Shown: positions 56,322-64,000 of the stretch, one piece after another
How positions within the stretch are numbered: position 1 is the first letter of the stretch
Layout of the letters: the number at the start of each line of letters is the position of its first letter
Notes under the pieces: model-generated
Database searches by the model: none
Seen by the model: only the letters and a program-made list of their open reading frames with translations
What the model was told of the DNA's origin: nothing
Position numbers and translations under genes: made by a program
NCBI RefSeq assembly: GCF_025574465.1
Contig: NZ_JAOBPP010000015.1
Span: forward strand, 85,789 to 149,788
DNA: 64,000 nt
Direction of reading: 5' to 3'
DNA from: Kordiimonas aestuarii
GTDB lineage: Bacteria; Pseudomonadota; Alphaproteobacteria; Sphingomonadales; Kordiimonadaceae

Positions 56322-57971
56322 TTACTTGGAAAAGGTTTGCCCGAAAAAATCTCCATCATTCCAGGTCGGCCGCTCATCAGCATTCGCCACAGCGTTAACA
56401 ATCAACCAGTTCACCTTCGCAAACTTGGCGCCAGCTTCATAATTGATAGCCTGTGTCAGATCATCATGGGGTGAATGGTACGTCTTGCCCAGAAACTCCC
56501 GAAAAATGGCGCCGCCATCTTCGCCAAGTGTGGTCTTGCCCCAGCCAGTCACCAGGAACACCGACGGAATCCCCTGTTGCACAAAGCGGTAGTGGTCGCT
56601 GCGCGTGAAAATGCCTTCTTCCGGCATCGGGTCCGGGCTCAGGCTCAGGCCTATCTCTGCCAGTGCCTTATCGGTAACCGGCCCCAAGCTGCTACGATCT
56701 GCACCGAAGGCTACAACATCGCTGAAATCATAGAGAAGAATCGGCATATCGAGGTTAACGTTTGCCACCAGGCTGCTTTTCTCAACCGTTGGGAAATGAG
56801 CAAAATACTCGGCGCCCAGAAGGCCTTTTTCTTCCGCCACCACAGCGGCGAACAGGATGGAGCGGCGCGGTTTCACATCCGCACGCGCGTATGCCCGTGC
56901 GACGTCCATCATCACGGCCACTCCCGTTGCGTTGTCAATTGCTCCGTTATTGACCTTGTCATCCCCTTTTGGATGCAGGCTTTCACCGATATGGTCCAGG
57001 TGCGCCGACAGAACAACATATTCATCCTTGAGCGTAGGGTCGGAACCCTCGATCACACCCAGCACGTTCGGGCTATAAAACACCTCTGAGAGCACACTCT
57101 CCAGCTTGATATGGGCTTTAACAGCTGTATCAAACCCTTCAGGCGCGCCAACTTCAGCTTCGTTCATCACCTCCTCGAAGGACTTGCCCGCTGCTGTGAA
57201 AATGGTTTTGGCAACATCATGGCTGATGGAAGCCGACGCCGCGATCACGGGTGCCCCCTCGCTTTCAGTTGCAGGCATCACCCAGTCAAAGGTTTCATAG
57301 TCGAGATATTTTTTCAGCCGGGAGAATGGGCGGCGCTTTTCATTGGACAGCGAATTCACCGTGATATAGCCAACCGCCCCGCGCTTGGCGAGTTCAGCCT
57401 TCTTGGTGGTCGACGAGCCGTGATGCGCGCGGATTTCGGTCTGGAAAGTTGTTGGCGCACCGGAAATTACCAGCACTATCTTACCGTCAAGGTCCAGCCC
57501 TTCGAGGTCGTCATGGCCAAGTTCGGGCGCGTAAATACCGTACCCCGCAAATACAATATCACCAGTCTGATCGCCTGCGGGAGCTCGTACATCGCCGCCC
57601 ACATAATAATCGTCACCGAGTGTCAGGGCTTTTTCATCGCCGCCTATGGTCAACGACATGGTGGCGGTTTCCTGGTTCAGTTTCGCCTTCTGAAACGGAA
57701 CTTCCTGAAAATAGGAACCGTCGGTGCCCGCTGGCTTCAGGCCGAGCCGCGCATATTCCGCTGCAACATAGTTTGCAGCGATGCGATAGCCTTCGCTACC
57801 GGTATCGCGACCGCGTAGCAAATCATCCGCCAAAAAAGTGACGTCCGCTTCGATGCGGTCCGCGCTAAAGGATGGAATAGTGCTATCCGACGTTGCCTTT
57901 TCAACTTGCGCACCGGTACAAGCTGCAAGTGCTGCAAGCGTCAGCACCGAAAGGCCCTTGCGCAATTTCAT
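56322..57971 (-). CDS. M28-family zinc metallopeptidase, lipoprotein, with PA insert
   Basis: 549 residues from the ATG at 57971 (the frame is open to 58064; a GTG at 57983 is possible). Signal peptide MKLRKGLSVLTLAALAAC with lipobox LAAC. A protease-associated domain lies around residues 140-300. The M28 zinc site is complete: LSAHLDHIG, NGAIDNATGVAVMMD, AAVVAEEKGLLGAEYF, FTRSDHYRF and KTYHSPHDD. An envelope aminopeptidase-type exopeptidase; substrate unknown. Confidence 0.9.
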   Translation of the reverse strand: MKLRKGLSVLTLAALAACTGAQVEKATSDSTIPSFSADRIEADVTFLADDLLRGRDTGSEGYRIAANYVAAEYARLGLKPAGTDGSYFQEVPFQKAKLNQETATMSLTIGGDEKALTLGDDYYVGGDVRAPAGDQTGDIVFAGYGIYAPELGHDDLEGLDLDGKIVLVISGAPTTFQTEIRAHHGSSTTKKAELAKRGAVGYITVNSLSNEKRRPFSRLKKYLDYETFDWVMPATESEGAPVIAASASISHDVAKTIFTAAGKSFEEVMNEAEVGAPEGFDTAVKAHIKLESVLSEVFYSPNVLGVIEGSDPTLKDEYVVLSAHLDHIGESLHPKGDDKVNNGAIDNATGVAVMMDVARAYARADVKPRRSILFAAVVAEEKGLLGAEYFAHFPTVEKSSLVANVNLDMPILLYDFSDVVAFGADRSSLGPVTDKALAEIGLSLSPDPMPEEGIFTRSDHYRFVQQGIPSVFLVTGWGKTTLGEDGGAIFREFLGKTYHSPHDDLTQAINYEAGAKFAKVNWLIVNAVANADERPTWNDGDFFGQTFSK

Positions 57972-58144
57972 TTTTATTTTCACGTGTCTTTTTCCCAAAT
58001 ATAACGCCGCACACCCCCATGTACAGCATACCGAGAGCCCCAACCCGGGGCTTACCCCATTCACAAGCTGCCGAGGATAATTGGGTAAGCGGATTAGTCA
58101 ATCACAGCAGCAAAAGTGTGCGACAAAACGAGCGTCTGATGCGG

Positions 58145-59428
58145 TCAGTGTTGCCTCAACGCGTCGACAATGGCCCACATGCGGTCTTGGCCCCATAGCG
58201 TTTCATTGCCGATGCGGAACGTTGGCACTCCCCAACTACCGCTCATCAACATCATCTGTCGGTTCTTTTCGGCAAGTGGCCCCCATATATCGGCTGACAT
58301 TGCGCCTGAAAGCTTAGACGGGGAAATACCCGCGCGTTCCAGAACACGGCTTAGGCCGCCATCAGTCGCGCCATCAATACCTTCCGCAAACGCAGCCCTG
58401 GTAAACGCCTTGAAGAACGCGAGGTCCTCACCGTCCTCCGCCAGCCTGAAACCCAGCGCCATCGCGCGTTTGGTAGCATGCCCCAGTGGGTCCACTATGC
58501 GCCCGAAGGGCAAGTTTTCCAGTCGTGCCTCGCGCGCTGTATCATGCAAAATATAACCAGCTTTGGCTGGCGGCACCTTTAGCCCGCGCATCACCATGGG
58601 CATTACGGGCCTGAGCTTTAGCCGAAGCCCTGTCGCCGCCGCCAGGTCGGCTGCGTGATGCAAACCCAGATAGCTGTATGGACTGCGCACTGAAAAATAG
58701 AGCTCCAATGTCCGACCGGAGACGCTGCGGTCCAAATTCTCCAGATCATACCGCCATAAACGTGTCAGCTCAAAATGCACTTCGCTGTCACCAAGTGACA
58801 ATCGGTTCAGGCGCCTCTCCAGATGGTCTAACCGGTCCAGCCCTGGGTAAAACTCACCGCCATAAAACACATTGCCCGAAGCATAATGGCCAAGCGTACG
58901 TAACAGTCCTTCATTGTCCTGGAGGATTTTTTCGTCAATATCCGCTGCCACACAAAGCGTACGCACCGCTTTGATATCCTGCTGCCAAAGGGCGGCACCT
59001 ACTTCCTCTGCGACCGAGAAAAAGTTCGGGTCGTCCTGCAATTTGGCCAAATGGCGGTTCGCCATCCCCACCGCCAGCCTGTCAGGCACTGTCGCGCTGG
59101 AGGGAAAGCCGAGACCATAAAGCCGCGCAAGGCGCGCCGCATCCAAAATGCTGTAGGCTTCAAACCGTTGAGGGTCCGGGTACATGTTCGCCGGCAGTCG
59201 CTCCACCACCAACGGGCGGATCGTGACGTCGAAACGCGCGGCTAGATCAGGTAATACCTGCACCATCAGCTGGCTATATGGATCATCCGCACGGTGAAAA
59301 TATATGAGCTCATGCGGCATCCGTCGAATGCGTCGCCCCAGCTCAGCGCTGCCGCGCCTGAACTGAAGCCGCGCACCGCTTGTCAACCAAGCGGCCGCAA
59401 AAGATTTCATCGTGCTGGCCAAAGTCAT
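58145..59428 (-). CDS. Tandem DsbA-fold / HCCA-isomerase-like protein
   Basis: 427 residues forming two DsbA-like domains in one chain. The first starts LIYFHRADDPYSQLMVQVLPDLAARF and the second (from about residue 240) LELYFSVRSPYSYLGLHHAADLA. Neither has CxxC; PYSQ/PYSY replaces the redox motif, as in 2-hydroxychromene-2-carboxylate isomerase. The C-terminal end MLMSGSWGVPTFRIGNETLWGQDRMW holds the cis-Pro and glutathione-type contacts. A glutathione-dependent isomerase is the best guess, but the duplication is unusual. Confidence 0.75.
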   Translation of the reverse strand: MTLASTMKSFAAAWLTSGARLQFRRGSAELGRRIRRMPHELIYFHRADDPYSQLMVQVLPDLAARFDVTIRPLVVERLPANMYPDPQRFEAYSILDAARLARLYGLGFPSSATVPDRLAVGMANRHLAKLQDDPNFFSVAEEVGAALWQQDIKAVRTLCVAADIDEKILQDNEGLLRTLGHYASGNVFYGGEFYPGLDRLDHLERRLNRLSLGDSEVHFELTRLWRYDLENLDRSVSGRTLELYFSVRSPYSYLGLHHAADLAAATGLRLKLRPVMPMVMRGLKVPPAKAGYILHDTAREARLENLPFGRIVDPLGHATKRAMALGFRLAEDGEDLAFFKAFTRAAFAEGIDGATDGGLSRVLERAGISPSKLSGAMSADIWGPLAEKNRQMMLMSGSWGVPTFRIGNETLWGQDRMWAIVDALRQH

Positions 59429-59459
59429 GGAATGCTGATGGTCGAAAAAATTGCCCCTG

Positions 59460-59921
59460 TCAATCGTCGACAGGTTCTACCGTCAATACGGTGCCTTCAA
59501 CAGCTTTAACCTTCACTCGTGTACCTTCCGGCGCATCAGGCCCCTCTGCGAGCCAGCGGCTATCCCCTACCGTAACATGCCCCCGACCATTGATGATTGG
59601 TGAGCACACCGAATAAATGCGTCCTACATGGCTACGTCCGCGTGTATTGACCGTAGGTTCTCCCGCCTCTTTAAAGCGGTTATAGAAATAGCGGTTTCCA
59701 ATATAGATGGATGCCGCACCAAACACCGCGAAGACAAGGCCATGCCCATCAAACCCCATGCCTGGCATAAAAAACGCGACCAGCCCCGTAGCCAGGCCCG
59801 CGACACCGATCCACAAAAGATAGACGCCGGGAATAACCATCTCACCTGCCAGCAGCAGGAGGCCAAGCCCCCACCACAGCCAGTGGGCGTTCTCAGCCCC
59901 CCATATAAACAGCTCTTCCAT
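59460..59921 (-). CDS. NfeD family membrane protein (short form)
   Basis: 153 residues from the ATG at 59921 (GGAG upstream; the frame is open to 59972). Membrane segments LWWGLGLLLLAGEMVIPG and LLWIGVAGLATGLVAFFMPG; a C-terminal OB-fold domain (HVTVGDSRWLAEGPDAPEGTRVKV). Short NfeD proteins pair with SPFH proteins to organise membrane domains. It follows the SPFH gene on the same strand. Confidence 0.88.
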   Translation of the reverse strand: MEELFIWGAENAHWLWWGLGLLLLAGEMVIPGVYLLWIGVAGLATGLVAFFMPGMGFDGHGLVFAVFGAASIYIGNRYFYNRFKEAGEPTVNTRGRSHVGRIYSVCSPIINGRGHVTVGDSRWLAEGPDAPEGTRVKVKAVEGTVLTVEPVDD

Positions 59922-59925
59922 ATAC

Positions 59926-60885
59926 CTACTCCGTCCGCGGGACACTACCGACCGAACGACGTGGCGTTCCATCCTTGTTCAGTTCCTTGAACAGCTCAGA
60001 AATACCACCCAGCGAGCTGATAATGCCCGTTGTCTCCATTGGCATGAAGATAAGCTTTTCATTTGGGGACCGCGCAAAGCCATGCAAGGCCTCGACATAT
60101 TTCTGCGCCACAAAATAGTTGATCGCTTGTGCGTTACCTTCCCCGATTGCCTTGGAGACCATCTCGGTCGCCTTTGCCTCGGCTTCGGCTTCGCGCTCCC
60201 GCGCTTCAGCGTCCTTATAGGCAGCTTCTCTGCGCCCTTCAGCCTGCAAAATAGCCGCCCTTTTTTGGCCCTCTGCGCGTTTAATCTCCGACTCCCGTTG
60301 ACCTTCGGCCTCAAGAATAGCTGCGCGTTTCTCGCGCTCTGCTTTCATTTGGCGCGCCATGGCGTCGACGATATCTCTGGGGGGTTCTATGTCCTTGATT
60401 TCGATACGGGTAATCTTGACACCCCAAGGCTGCGTGGCCTCATCGACAACACTCATCAGTCGCGCATTGATGTCATCACGCTTGGACAAAAGCTCATCAA
60501 GGTCCATGGAGCCCATCACCGTTCGCAGGTTGGTCATGGTGAGATTAAGGATGGCAAGCTGAAGGTTATTTACCTCATAGCTGCCCTTGGAGGCATCCAG
60601 CACCTGATAAAAAACCACGCCGTCCGCAGCCACCATGGCGTTATCGCGAGTGATGACTTCCTGTGTTGGAATATCAAGCACCTGCTCCATCATCAGCATC
60701 CTGTGTCCTACTCGGTCAACAAGCGGCATGATAAGATGAAGCCCCGGCGACAAAGTACCCGTATAGCGTCCAAACCGTTCGATGGTATATTCATACCCCT
60801 GCTTGACCATGACCACGCCTGAAAAAATCAGGACAACCATGAACAGGACAACCAAACCTACTACTACTGACGACATTTCAAGCAT
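59926..60885 (-). CDS. SPFH/Band 7 (stomatin-like, QmcA-type) protein
   Basis: 319 residues. One N-terminal membrane anchor (VVVGLVVLFMVVLIFSGVVMV), then the SPFH domain (YTIERFGRYTGTLSPGLHLIMP) and a coiled coil rich in Glu/Ala/Lys (RRAEGQKRAAILQAEGRREA). Ends with ISSLGGISELFKELNKDG. A membrane-scaffold protein often linked to FtsH proteases; it operates with NfeD, whose gene follows directly. Confidence 0.9.
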   Translation of the reverse strand: MLEMSSVVVGLVVLFMVVLIFSGVVMVKQGYEYTIERFGRYTGTLSPGLHLIMPLVDRVGHRMLMMEQVLDIPTQEVITRDNAMVAADGVVFYQVLDASKGSYEVNNLQLAILNLTMTNLRTVMGSMDLDELLSKRDDINARLMSVVDEATQPWGVKITRIEIKDIEPPRDIVDAMARQMKAEREKRAAILEAEGQRESEIKRAEGQKRAAILQAEGRREAAYKDAEAREREAEAEAKATEMVSKAIGEGNAQAINYFVAQKYVEALHGFARSPNEKLIFMPMETTGIISSLGGISELFKELNKDGTPRRSVGSVPRTE

Positions 60886-60964
60886 GGCTTATGCCTCCCC
60901 CACCGGTTGATGCCTATCATACCCATGTATGATATAATACGTATATAGGTATAGTGGGCTCAGC

Positions 60965-60992
60965 AAAAAAGGGTGGCATTTGCCACCCTTTT
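60965..60992. terminator. Terminator after the peroxiredoxin gene
   Basis: A 12-bp stem (60967-60978 with 60981-60992), A-run on the left and TTTTCT on the right. On the minus strand it ends the 61019-61501 transcript with TTTTTT. Confidence 0.9.
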
Positions 60993-61018
60993 CTAATGCT
61001 GACTCCGGAACTTCAGGA

Positions 61019-61501
61019 TCAGAGCTGCGTTAGCATGTGTTCCGCACTTGAAACCTGAAATGCACCTGGCTCCTCAATATTGAGCTCGGCAACCGTACCG
61101 TCATCGACAATCATCGAGAAACGCTTGGAGCGTTTCCCCATGCCAAAACCAGAAGCATCCATGTCCAGGCCCATCGCTTCAGCAAAGGCGGCATTGCCGT
61201 CTGCAAGCATGGTTACCTTGCCATTTACGCCCGCACTTTTTCCCCAGGCATCCATGACAAAAACATCGTTCACCGCCACGCAGGCGATCTCAGTCACGCC
61301 TTTCCCGCGAATGCCGTCAGCATTCTCTACGAAACCCGGCAGGTGTTTAGCAGAACATGTCGGCGTGAAGGCTCCCGGCACCGAAAAAAGCGCAACCTTG
61401 CGGCCGGCGAAATATTCGTCTGTAGAAATTGGTCCTGGGCCATCTGCTGTCATTGTCGTGAGTGTGGCAGAAGGAATCTTGTCACCAACTTTAATCGTCA
61501 T
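61019..61501 (-). CDS. Peroxiredoxin (Prx5 / AhpE-type thiol peroxidase)
   Basis: 160 residues from the ATG at 61501 (AGGAG six bases upstream; a second ATG lies just before and the frame is open to 61570). Peroxidatic Cys in VPGAFTPTCSAKHLPGF, the Prx5 signature with Thr and Cys. Reduces hydroperoxides using glutaredoxin or thioredoxin. Usual length for bacterial Prx5. Confidence 0.93.
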   Translation of the reverse strand: MTIKVGDKIPSATLTTMTADGPGPISTDEYFAGRKVALFSVPGAFTPTCSAKHLPGFVENADGIRGKGVTEIACVAVNDVFVMDAWGKSAGVNGKVTMLADGNAAFAEAMGLDMDASGFGMGKRSKRFSMIVDDGTVAELNIEEPGAFQVSSAEHMLTQL

Positions 61502-61570
61502 CATATGCTCCTGAAGGTCGCGTGAGTAAGGGGTCACTTTATAAGGATACAAGGCAGCCTGCAAAGCCAC

Positions 61571-62386
61571 TTAAGGCTCAAGCTTCATTTTTTTGTCGAT
61601 CGCACGACCGCCGCCATCCGCGAATGTCAATCGTACGGTCTGGCCCCGCAGGTCTTTCGGCTTTTTACCGGTCATGGCAAAAAGCACAAAACGTGCCTCG
61701 GTACCGTCCTGCAAGAGATGAATTTGCGGCGCGCCGAAGTGGAACATTTCACCAGCCTCAGCCAGCATATCGGCATTCGAGAGGTCTGAATCCGCCTCGG
61801 CTTCGATGACAATGCGCTGATGACCGGGCGTGCCCGTTACCTTGGCCGAAGATATGCGAAGTCCGCCCGCATCACCTTCCCGCGTCGGCACTTGTGCAAG
61901 CCATGCCTCCAGCCGAATATCATGGCCTGATACCTCTGGCGCCAAATCTTCGCCTGCCAGCTCATAGCGGGCTTCAAAGGGGACACATATGTCTTTGCAG
62001 ACCATGAAGTCCGCTTTGACTGCCAGCATCCCGCTTTCAGGTGGGGACACATAAAAAGGCAGCATGACCTTGTCTGCGTAGCCATATGTCTCAAGACCAA
62101 ATAGTTCAAACCTGTGTGGATAGGGAAATTCGATATCGACGGGTTCGCCGTTCACACTCACACGAACGGGCAACCCCGCTTCCCCAGGCGAGCGCCAGTA
62201 TGTCTTCCATCCGGGCGCCAGGTCTGCTTCCCATGCGAGCAATACCTTACTGCCCTTGGTCAAGTCGCCCGACGCCGACACAAGGCGCGTTTTAAGCATG
62301 CCCTGATGGTCCTGCCATGGCGTTTCCGCCGCCACCGCGACAGACGACAGGTACAGAATACTCATTACAAATGCGACTAAGCGCAT
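61571..62386 (-). CDS. Secreted DsbD N-terminal-domain-like protein
   Basis: 271 residues. Signal peptide MRLVAFVMSILYLSSVAVAA then E. The mature chain has the DsbD alpha-domain look: WKTYWRSPGEAGLPVRV, YPHRFELFGLETYGYAD, and a Cys pair in FMVCKDICVPFEARYEL. The transmembrane and thioredoxin domains of DsbD are absent, so this is an orphan periplasmic reductase-type domain. Partner unknown; a periplasmic electron acceptor is a guess. It is on the same strand as the peroxiredoxin gene (70-base spacer). Confidence 0.8.
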   Translation of the reverse strand: MRLVAFVMSILYLSSVAVAAETPWQDHQGMLKTRLVSASGDLTKGSKVLLAWEADLAPGWKTYWRSPGEAGLPVRVSVNGEPVDIEFPYPHRFELFGLETYGYADKVMLPFYVSPPESGMLAVKADFMVCKDICVPFEARYELAGEDLAPEVSGHDIRLEAWLAQVPTREGDAGGLRISSAKVTGTPGHQRIVIEAEADSDLSNADMLAEAGEMFHFGAPQIHLLQDGTEARFVLFAMTGKKPKDLRGQTVRLTFADGGGRAIDKKMKLEP

Positions 62387-62568
62387 GTCACGCTCCTTGT
62401 TTTATTCAGGCTGTATGTAGCAACTCGCCAACGGTCCCGCCAGTAGCCTTTCTTCACATTGCCGTTAATGGAGCGGAAAATGGCCACCATTTGTGAGCAC
62501 AAGTATATGCGTGCTAATTGCGTACTGCTCCCATACGCGTTAGGATTGGCAAAGATAGAGAGAGGCAT

Positions 62569-63132
62569 ATGACGTCATCGACTTTTTTGGACAGCAAACT
62601 TCTACTGGCGATGCCCAGCATGACCGACCCTCGATTTGAGCGTAGCGTAATTTATCTATGCTCACACGATGCATCTGGAGCTATGGGGCTGATCATTAAT
62701 CAGGCGTTTTCCGGCCTGACATTTGAAAGCCTTCTGGAACAGCTCGATATCGAGGTAGAGGGCACAGTGCCCGAAATTCCCATCCATACGGGCGGGCCCG
62801 TGGAACCCGGCCGTGGTTTTGTGCTCCACAGTGCTGACTTTGTTCAGGAGAGCACACTCGTCGTCTCTGAAACGCTGGCACTATCCGCGACCGTCGATAT
62901 TCTTCAGGCGTTAGCTGCCGGGCAAGGCCCCCGCCACCATTTGATGGCCCTGGGTTATGCGGGTTGGGGCGCTGGGCAACTGGAGCAGGAAATCCAGTCC
63001 AACTCCTGGTTAACTGCCGAAGCTGACGACGAAATCATCTTCAATACAGAACTTGAGCAAAAGTGGCCCCGCGCCATGGCAATGCTTGGCGTGAATATAT
63101 CGATGCTATCGTCGGATGCTGGCCATGCCTGA
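62569..63132 (+). CDS. YqgE/AlgH family protein
   Basis: 187 residues from the ATG at 62569 (AGAGAGAGG upstream; the frame is open from 62518). Motifs LLLAMPSMTDPRFERSVIYLCSHDASGAMGLIINQ and PVEPGRGFVLHS define the family. The biochemical role is unsettled. The IS element is inserted 13 bases past its stop. Confidence 0.93.
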   Translation: MTSSTFLDSKLLLAMPSMTDPRFERSVIYLCSHDASGAMGLIINQAFSGLTFESLLEQLDIEVEGTVPEIPIHTGGPVEPGRGFVLHSADFVQESTLVVSETLALSATVDILQALAAGQGPRHHLMALGYAGWGAGQLEQEIQSNSWLTAEADDEIIFNTELEQKWPRAMAMLGVNISMLSSDAGHA

Positions 63133-63147
63133 AGCAAAACAGACCTA

Positions 63148-63163
63148 GGCCGTAAACTCATAA
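63148..63163 (+). repeat. Left terminal inverted repeat of the IS
   Basis: GGCCGTAAACTCATAA; matches the reverse complement of 63983-63998 except at two positions. Confidence 0.85.
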
Positions 63164-63222
63164 AAGGGATTCCCAAACAGGCGAAGATATGATTCAACGC
63201 TTCTCAAATCATTGAGGAGGTT

Positions 63223-63597
63223 TTGATGCGCCGCCGCCGGTATGAACTGACAGATTATGAATGGTCGATCATAGAGCCTTTGCTGCCGAACAAGCCGCGC
63301 GGGGTGCCTAGGGTGGATGACCGCCGGGTGATCAACGGCATCTTGTGGCGCTTTCGGGCGGGAACGCCGTGGGCAGACATTCCCGAAAGATATGGTCCCT
63401 ACACCACCTGCTACAACCGGTTTGTCCGCTGGCGCAAGGCCGGGGTGTGGGACCGACTGTTCGAGGCGGTGAGCAAAGCCCATGACGGTGACATCATTAT
63501 GATCGACAGCAGCTGTGTCCGTGTGCATCAACAAGGGGCCACGGCAAAAAGGGGGATCAGGACGATGGCTGCATGGGCCGTTCCCGGGGTGGACTGA
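63223..63597 (+). CDS. IS5-family transposase, first frame (orfA)
   Basis: 124 residues with GAGGAGG just before the ATG. Helix-turn-helix-like N-terminus (YELTDYEWSIIEPLLP), then RGVPRVDDRRVINGILWRFR and the first catalytic Asp in IMIDSSCVRVHQQGA. At 63546-63555 a run A AAA AGG GGG allows a -1 slip into the second frame; without it translation stops at 63595-63597. Confidence 0.85.
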   Translation: MMRRRRYELTDYEWSIIEPLLPNKPRGVPRVDDRRVINGILWRFRAGTPWADIPERYGPYTTCYNRFVRWRKAGVWDRLFEAVSKAHDGDIIMIDSSCVRVHQQGATAKRGIRTMAAWAVPGVD

Positions 63598-64000
63598 CCA
63601 CCAAAATCCACGCCCTCGTCGATGCGGATGGTCTGCCGATCAGGCTTTCGCTGACTGCTGGACAGACCCACGACAGCAAACCGGCCCTTGATCTGATTGA
63701 GGACATCAAGGAGGAAGCGATCTTGCTCGCTGACAAAGCCTATGATACCGACGCGCTTCGTGCCTTCACCACAGCGCGCAGAGCTTGGGCCAATATTCCG
63801 CCAAAAGCCAACCGCAAGCAGTCCTTTACCTTCAGTAAATGGCTGTACCGACACCGTAATCTCGTCGAGCGTTTCTTCAATAAGCTCAAGCACTATCGGG
63901 GCATTGCAACGCGCTATGACAAAAACCCGGAGAATTTCCTCGCCGCTGTAAAACTGGCTTCAGTCTGTATCTGGTTGAAAAATTATGAGTCTACGACCTA
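63555..64000 (+). CDS. IS5-family transposase, second frame (orfB)
   Basis: After the -1 slip the protein continues DQDDGCMGRSRGGLTTKIH. The second catalytic Asp is in LLADKAYDTD and the Glu in HRNLVERFFNKLKHYRG. The frame runs to the last complete codon of the IS; the next codon starts with the TA of the target duplication, so the stop (TAA or TAG) appears to be built from host sequence at the junction. Confidence 0.8.
63983..63998 (+). repeat. Right terminal inverted repeat of the IS
   Basis: TTATGAGTCTACGACC; its reverse complement matches the left end in 14 of 16 bases. Confidence 0.85.

Larger units (their letters stand above)
63148..63998 (+). mobile_element. Complete IS5-family (IS427-like) insertion sequence
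   Basis: 851 bases bounded by 16-base inverted ends (14 of 16 matching) and flanked by a TA duplication: 63146-63147 and 63999-64000. One transposase in two frames joined by a probable -1 shift. Size, ends, TA target and the DDE transposase all fit the IS427 group of IS5. The TA on the right is the final two bases of the window. Confidence 0.85.

Overview
The window is an ordinary, gene-dense stretch of an alphaproteobacterial chromosome, GC-moderate to GC-rich by eye. The lineage call rests on gene content and order. There is a CcrM-type GANTC methyltransferase. A stand-alone F0 ATP synthase operon (atpI-atpB-atpE-b'-b) is separated from the F1 genes. The order mutY / dciA / dsbA-like / dsbA-like / smc and the ispH-thrB-rnhA run are both present, as are an ECF sigma factor with an overlapping membrane-protein gene and a split glycine decarboxylase (gcvPA/gcvPB). 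A Kordiimonadales-like organism would fit, but the genus cannot be fixed from sequence reading alone.

Layout. 1-9.7 kb: tail of an MlaA lipoprotein gene, the ABC-F factor EttA, then a minus-strand series of small-molecule and redox genes (GFA protein, tandem GSTs, LysE-type exporter, epoxide-hydrolase-like enzyme, NSS transporter, Tat-exported flavin oxidoreductase, glutathione peroxidase). 9.7-12.8 kb: ECF sigma unit, PhzF, and an ArsC-like reductase coupled to a FieF-like metal exporter. 12.9-21.2 kb: F0 operon, SMC, two DsbA-like thiol oxidoreductases, DciA. 21.3-27.7 kb: MutY, a sulfotransferase-like gene, CcrM with a dense GANTC cluster upstream, RNase HII, a PAS protein, and a 0.78 kb region with only a possible short gene and structured RNA. 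27.7-34.2 kb: RmuC, a PHYHD1-like dioxygenase with a ferredoxin-reductase-like flavoprotein, RlmJ, an exported glutathione peroxidase, an Old Yellow Enzyme. 34.5-37.7 kb: bifunctional PutA. 37.7-45.4 kb: radical SAM protein, MarR regulator and nitroreductase, an HlyD/ABC exporter operon with a divergent TetR regulator, a REC-EAL protein. 45.5-50.3 kb: the glycine cleavage operon gcvT-gcvH-gcvPA-gcvPB behind a tandem glycine riboswitch. 51.2-63.1 kb: ispH-thrB-rnhA, a second sulfotransferase-like gene, a LACTB-like serine hydrolase, an M28 peptidase, a tandem DsbA-fold protein, an NfeD/SPFH pair, a peroxiredoxin, an orphan DsbD N-terminal-like protein and AlgH/YqgE. 63.15-64.0 kb: a complete IS5-family (IS427-like) element whose second end coincides with the window end.

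Functional themes are thiol/peroxide redox (two glutathione peroxidases, a peroxiredoxin, two GSTs, two DsbA-like proteins, a tandem DsbA-fold protein, an orphan DsbD-like domain), genome maintenance and cell cycle (SMC, DciA, MutY, CcrM, RNases HI and HII, RmuC), and amino-acid/one-carbon metabolism (glycine cleavage, PutA, ThrB). I found no CRISPR array, restriction or defence island, prophage, tRNA or rRNA. The least explained pieces are the GANTC cluster before ccrM, the short-ORF/structured locus near 27 kb, a 37-residue lysine-rich gene near 23.1 kb, the tandem DsbA-fold protein, and the dioxygenase/flavoprotein pair. None amounts to a clearly new system.
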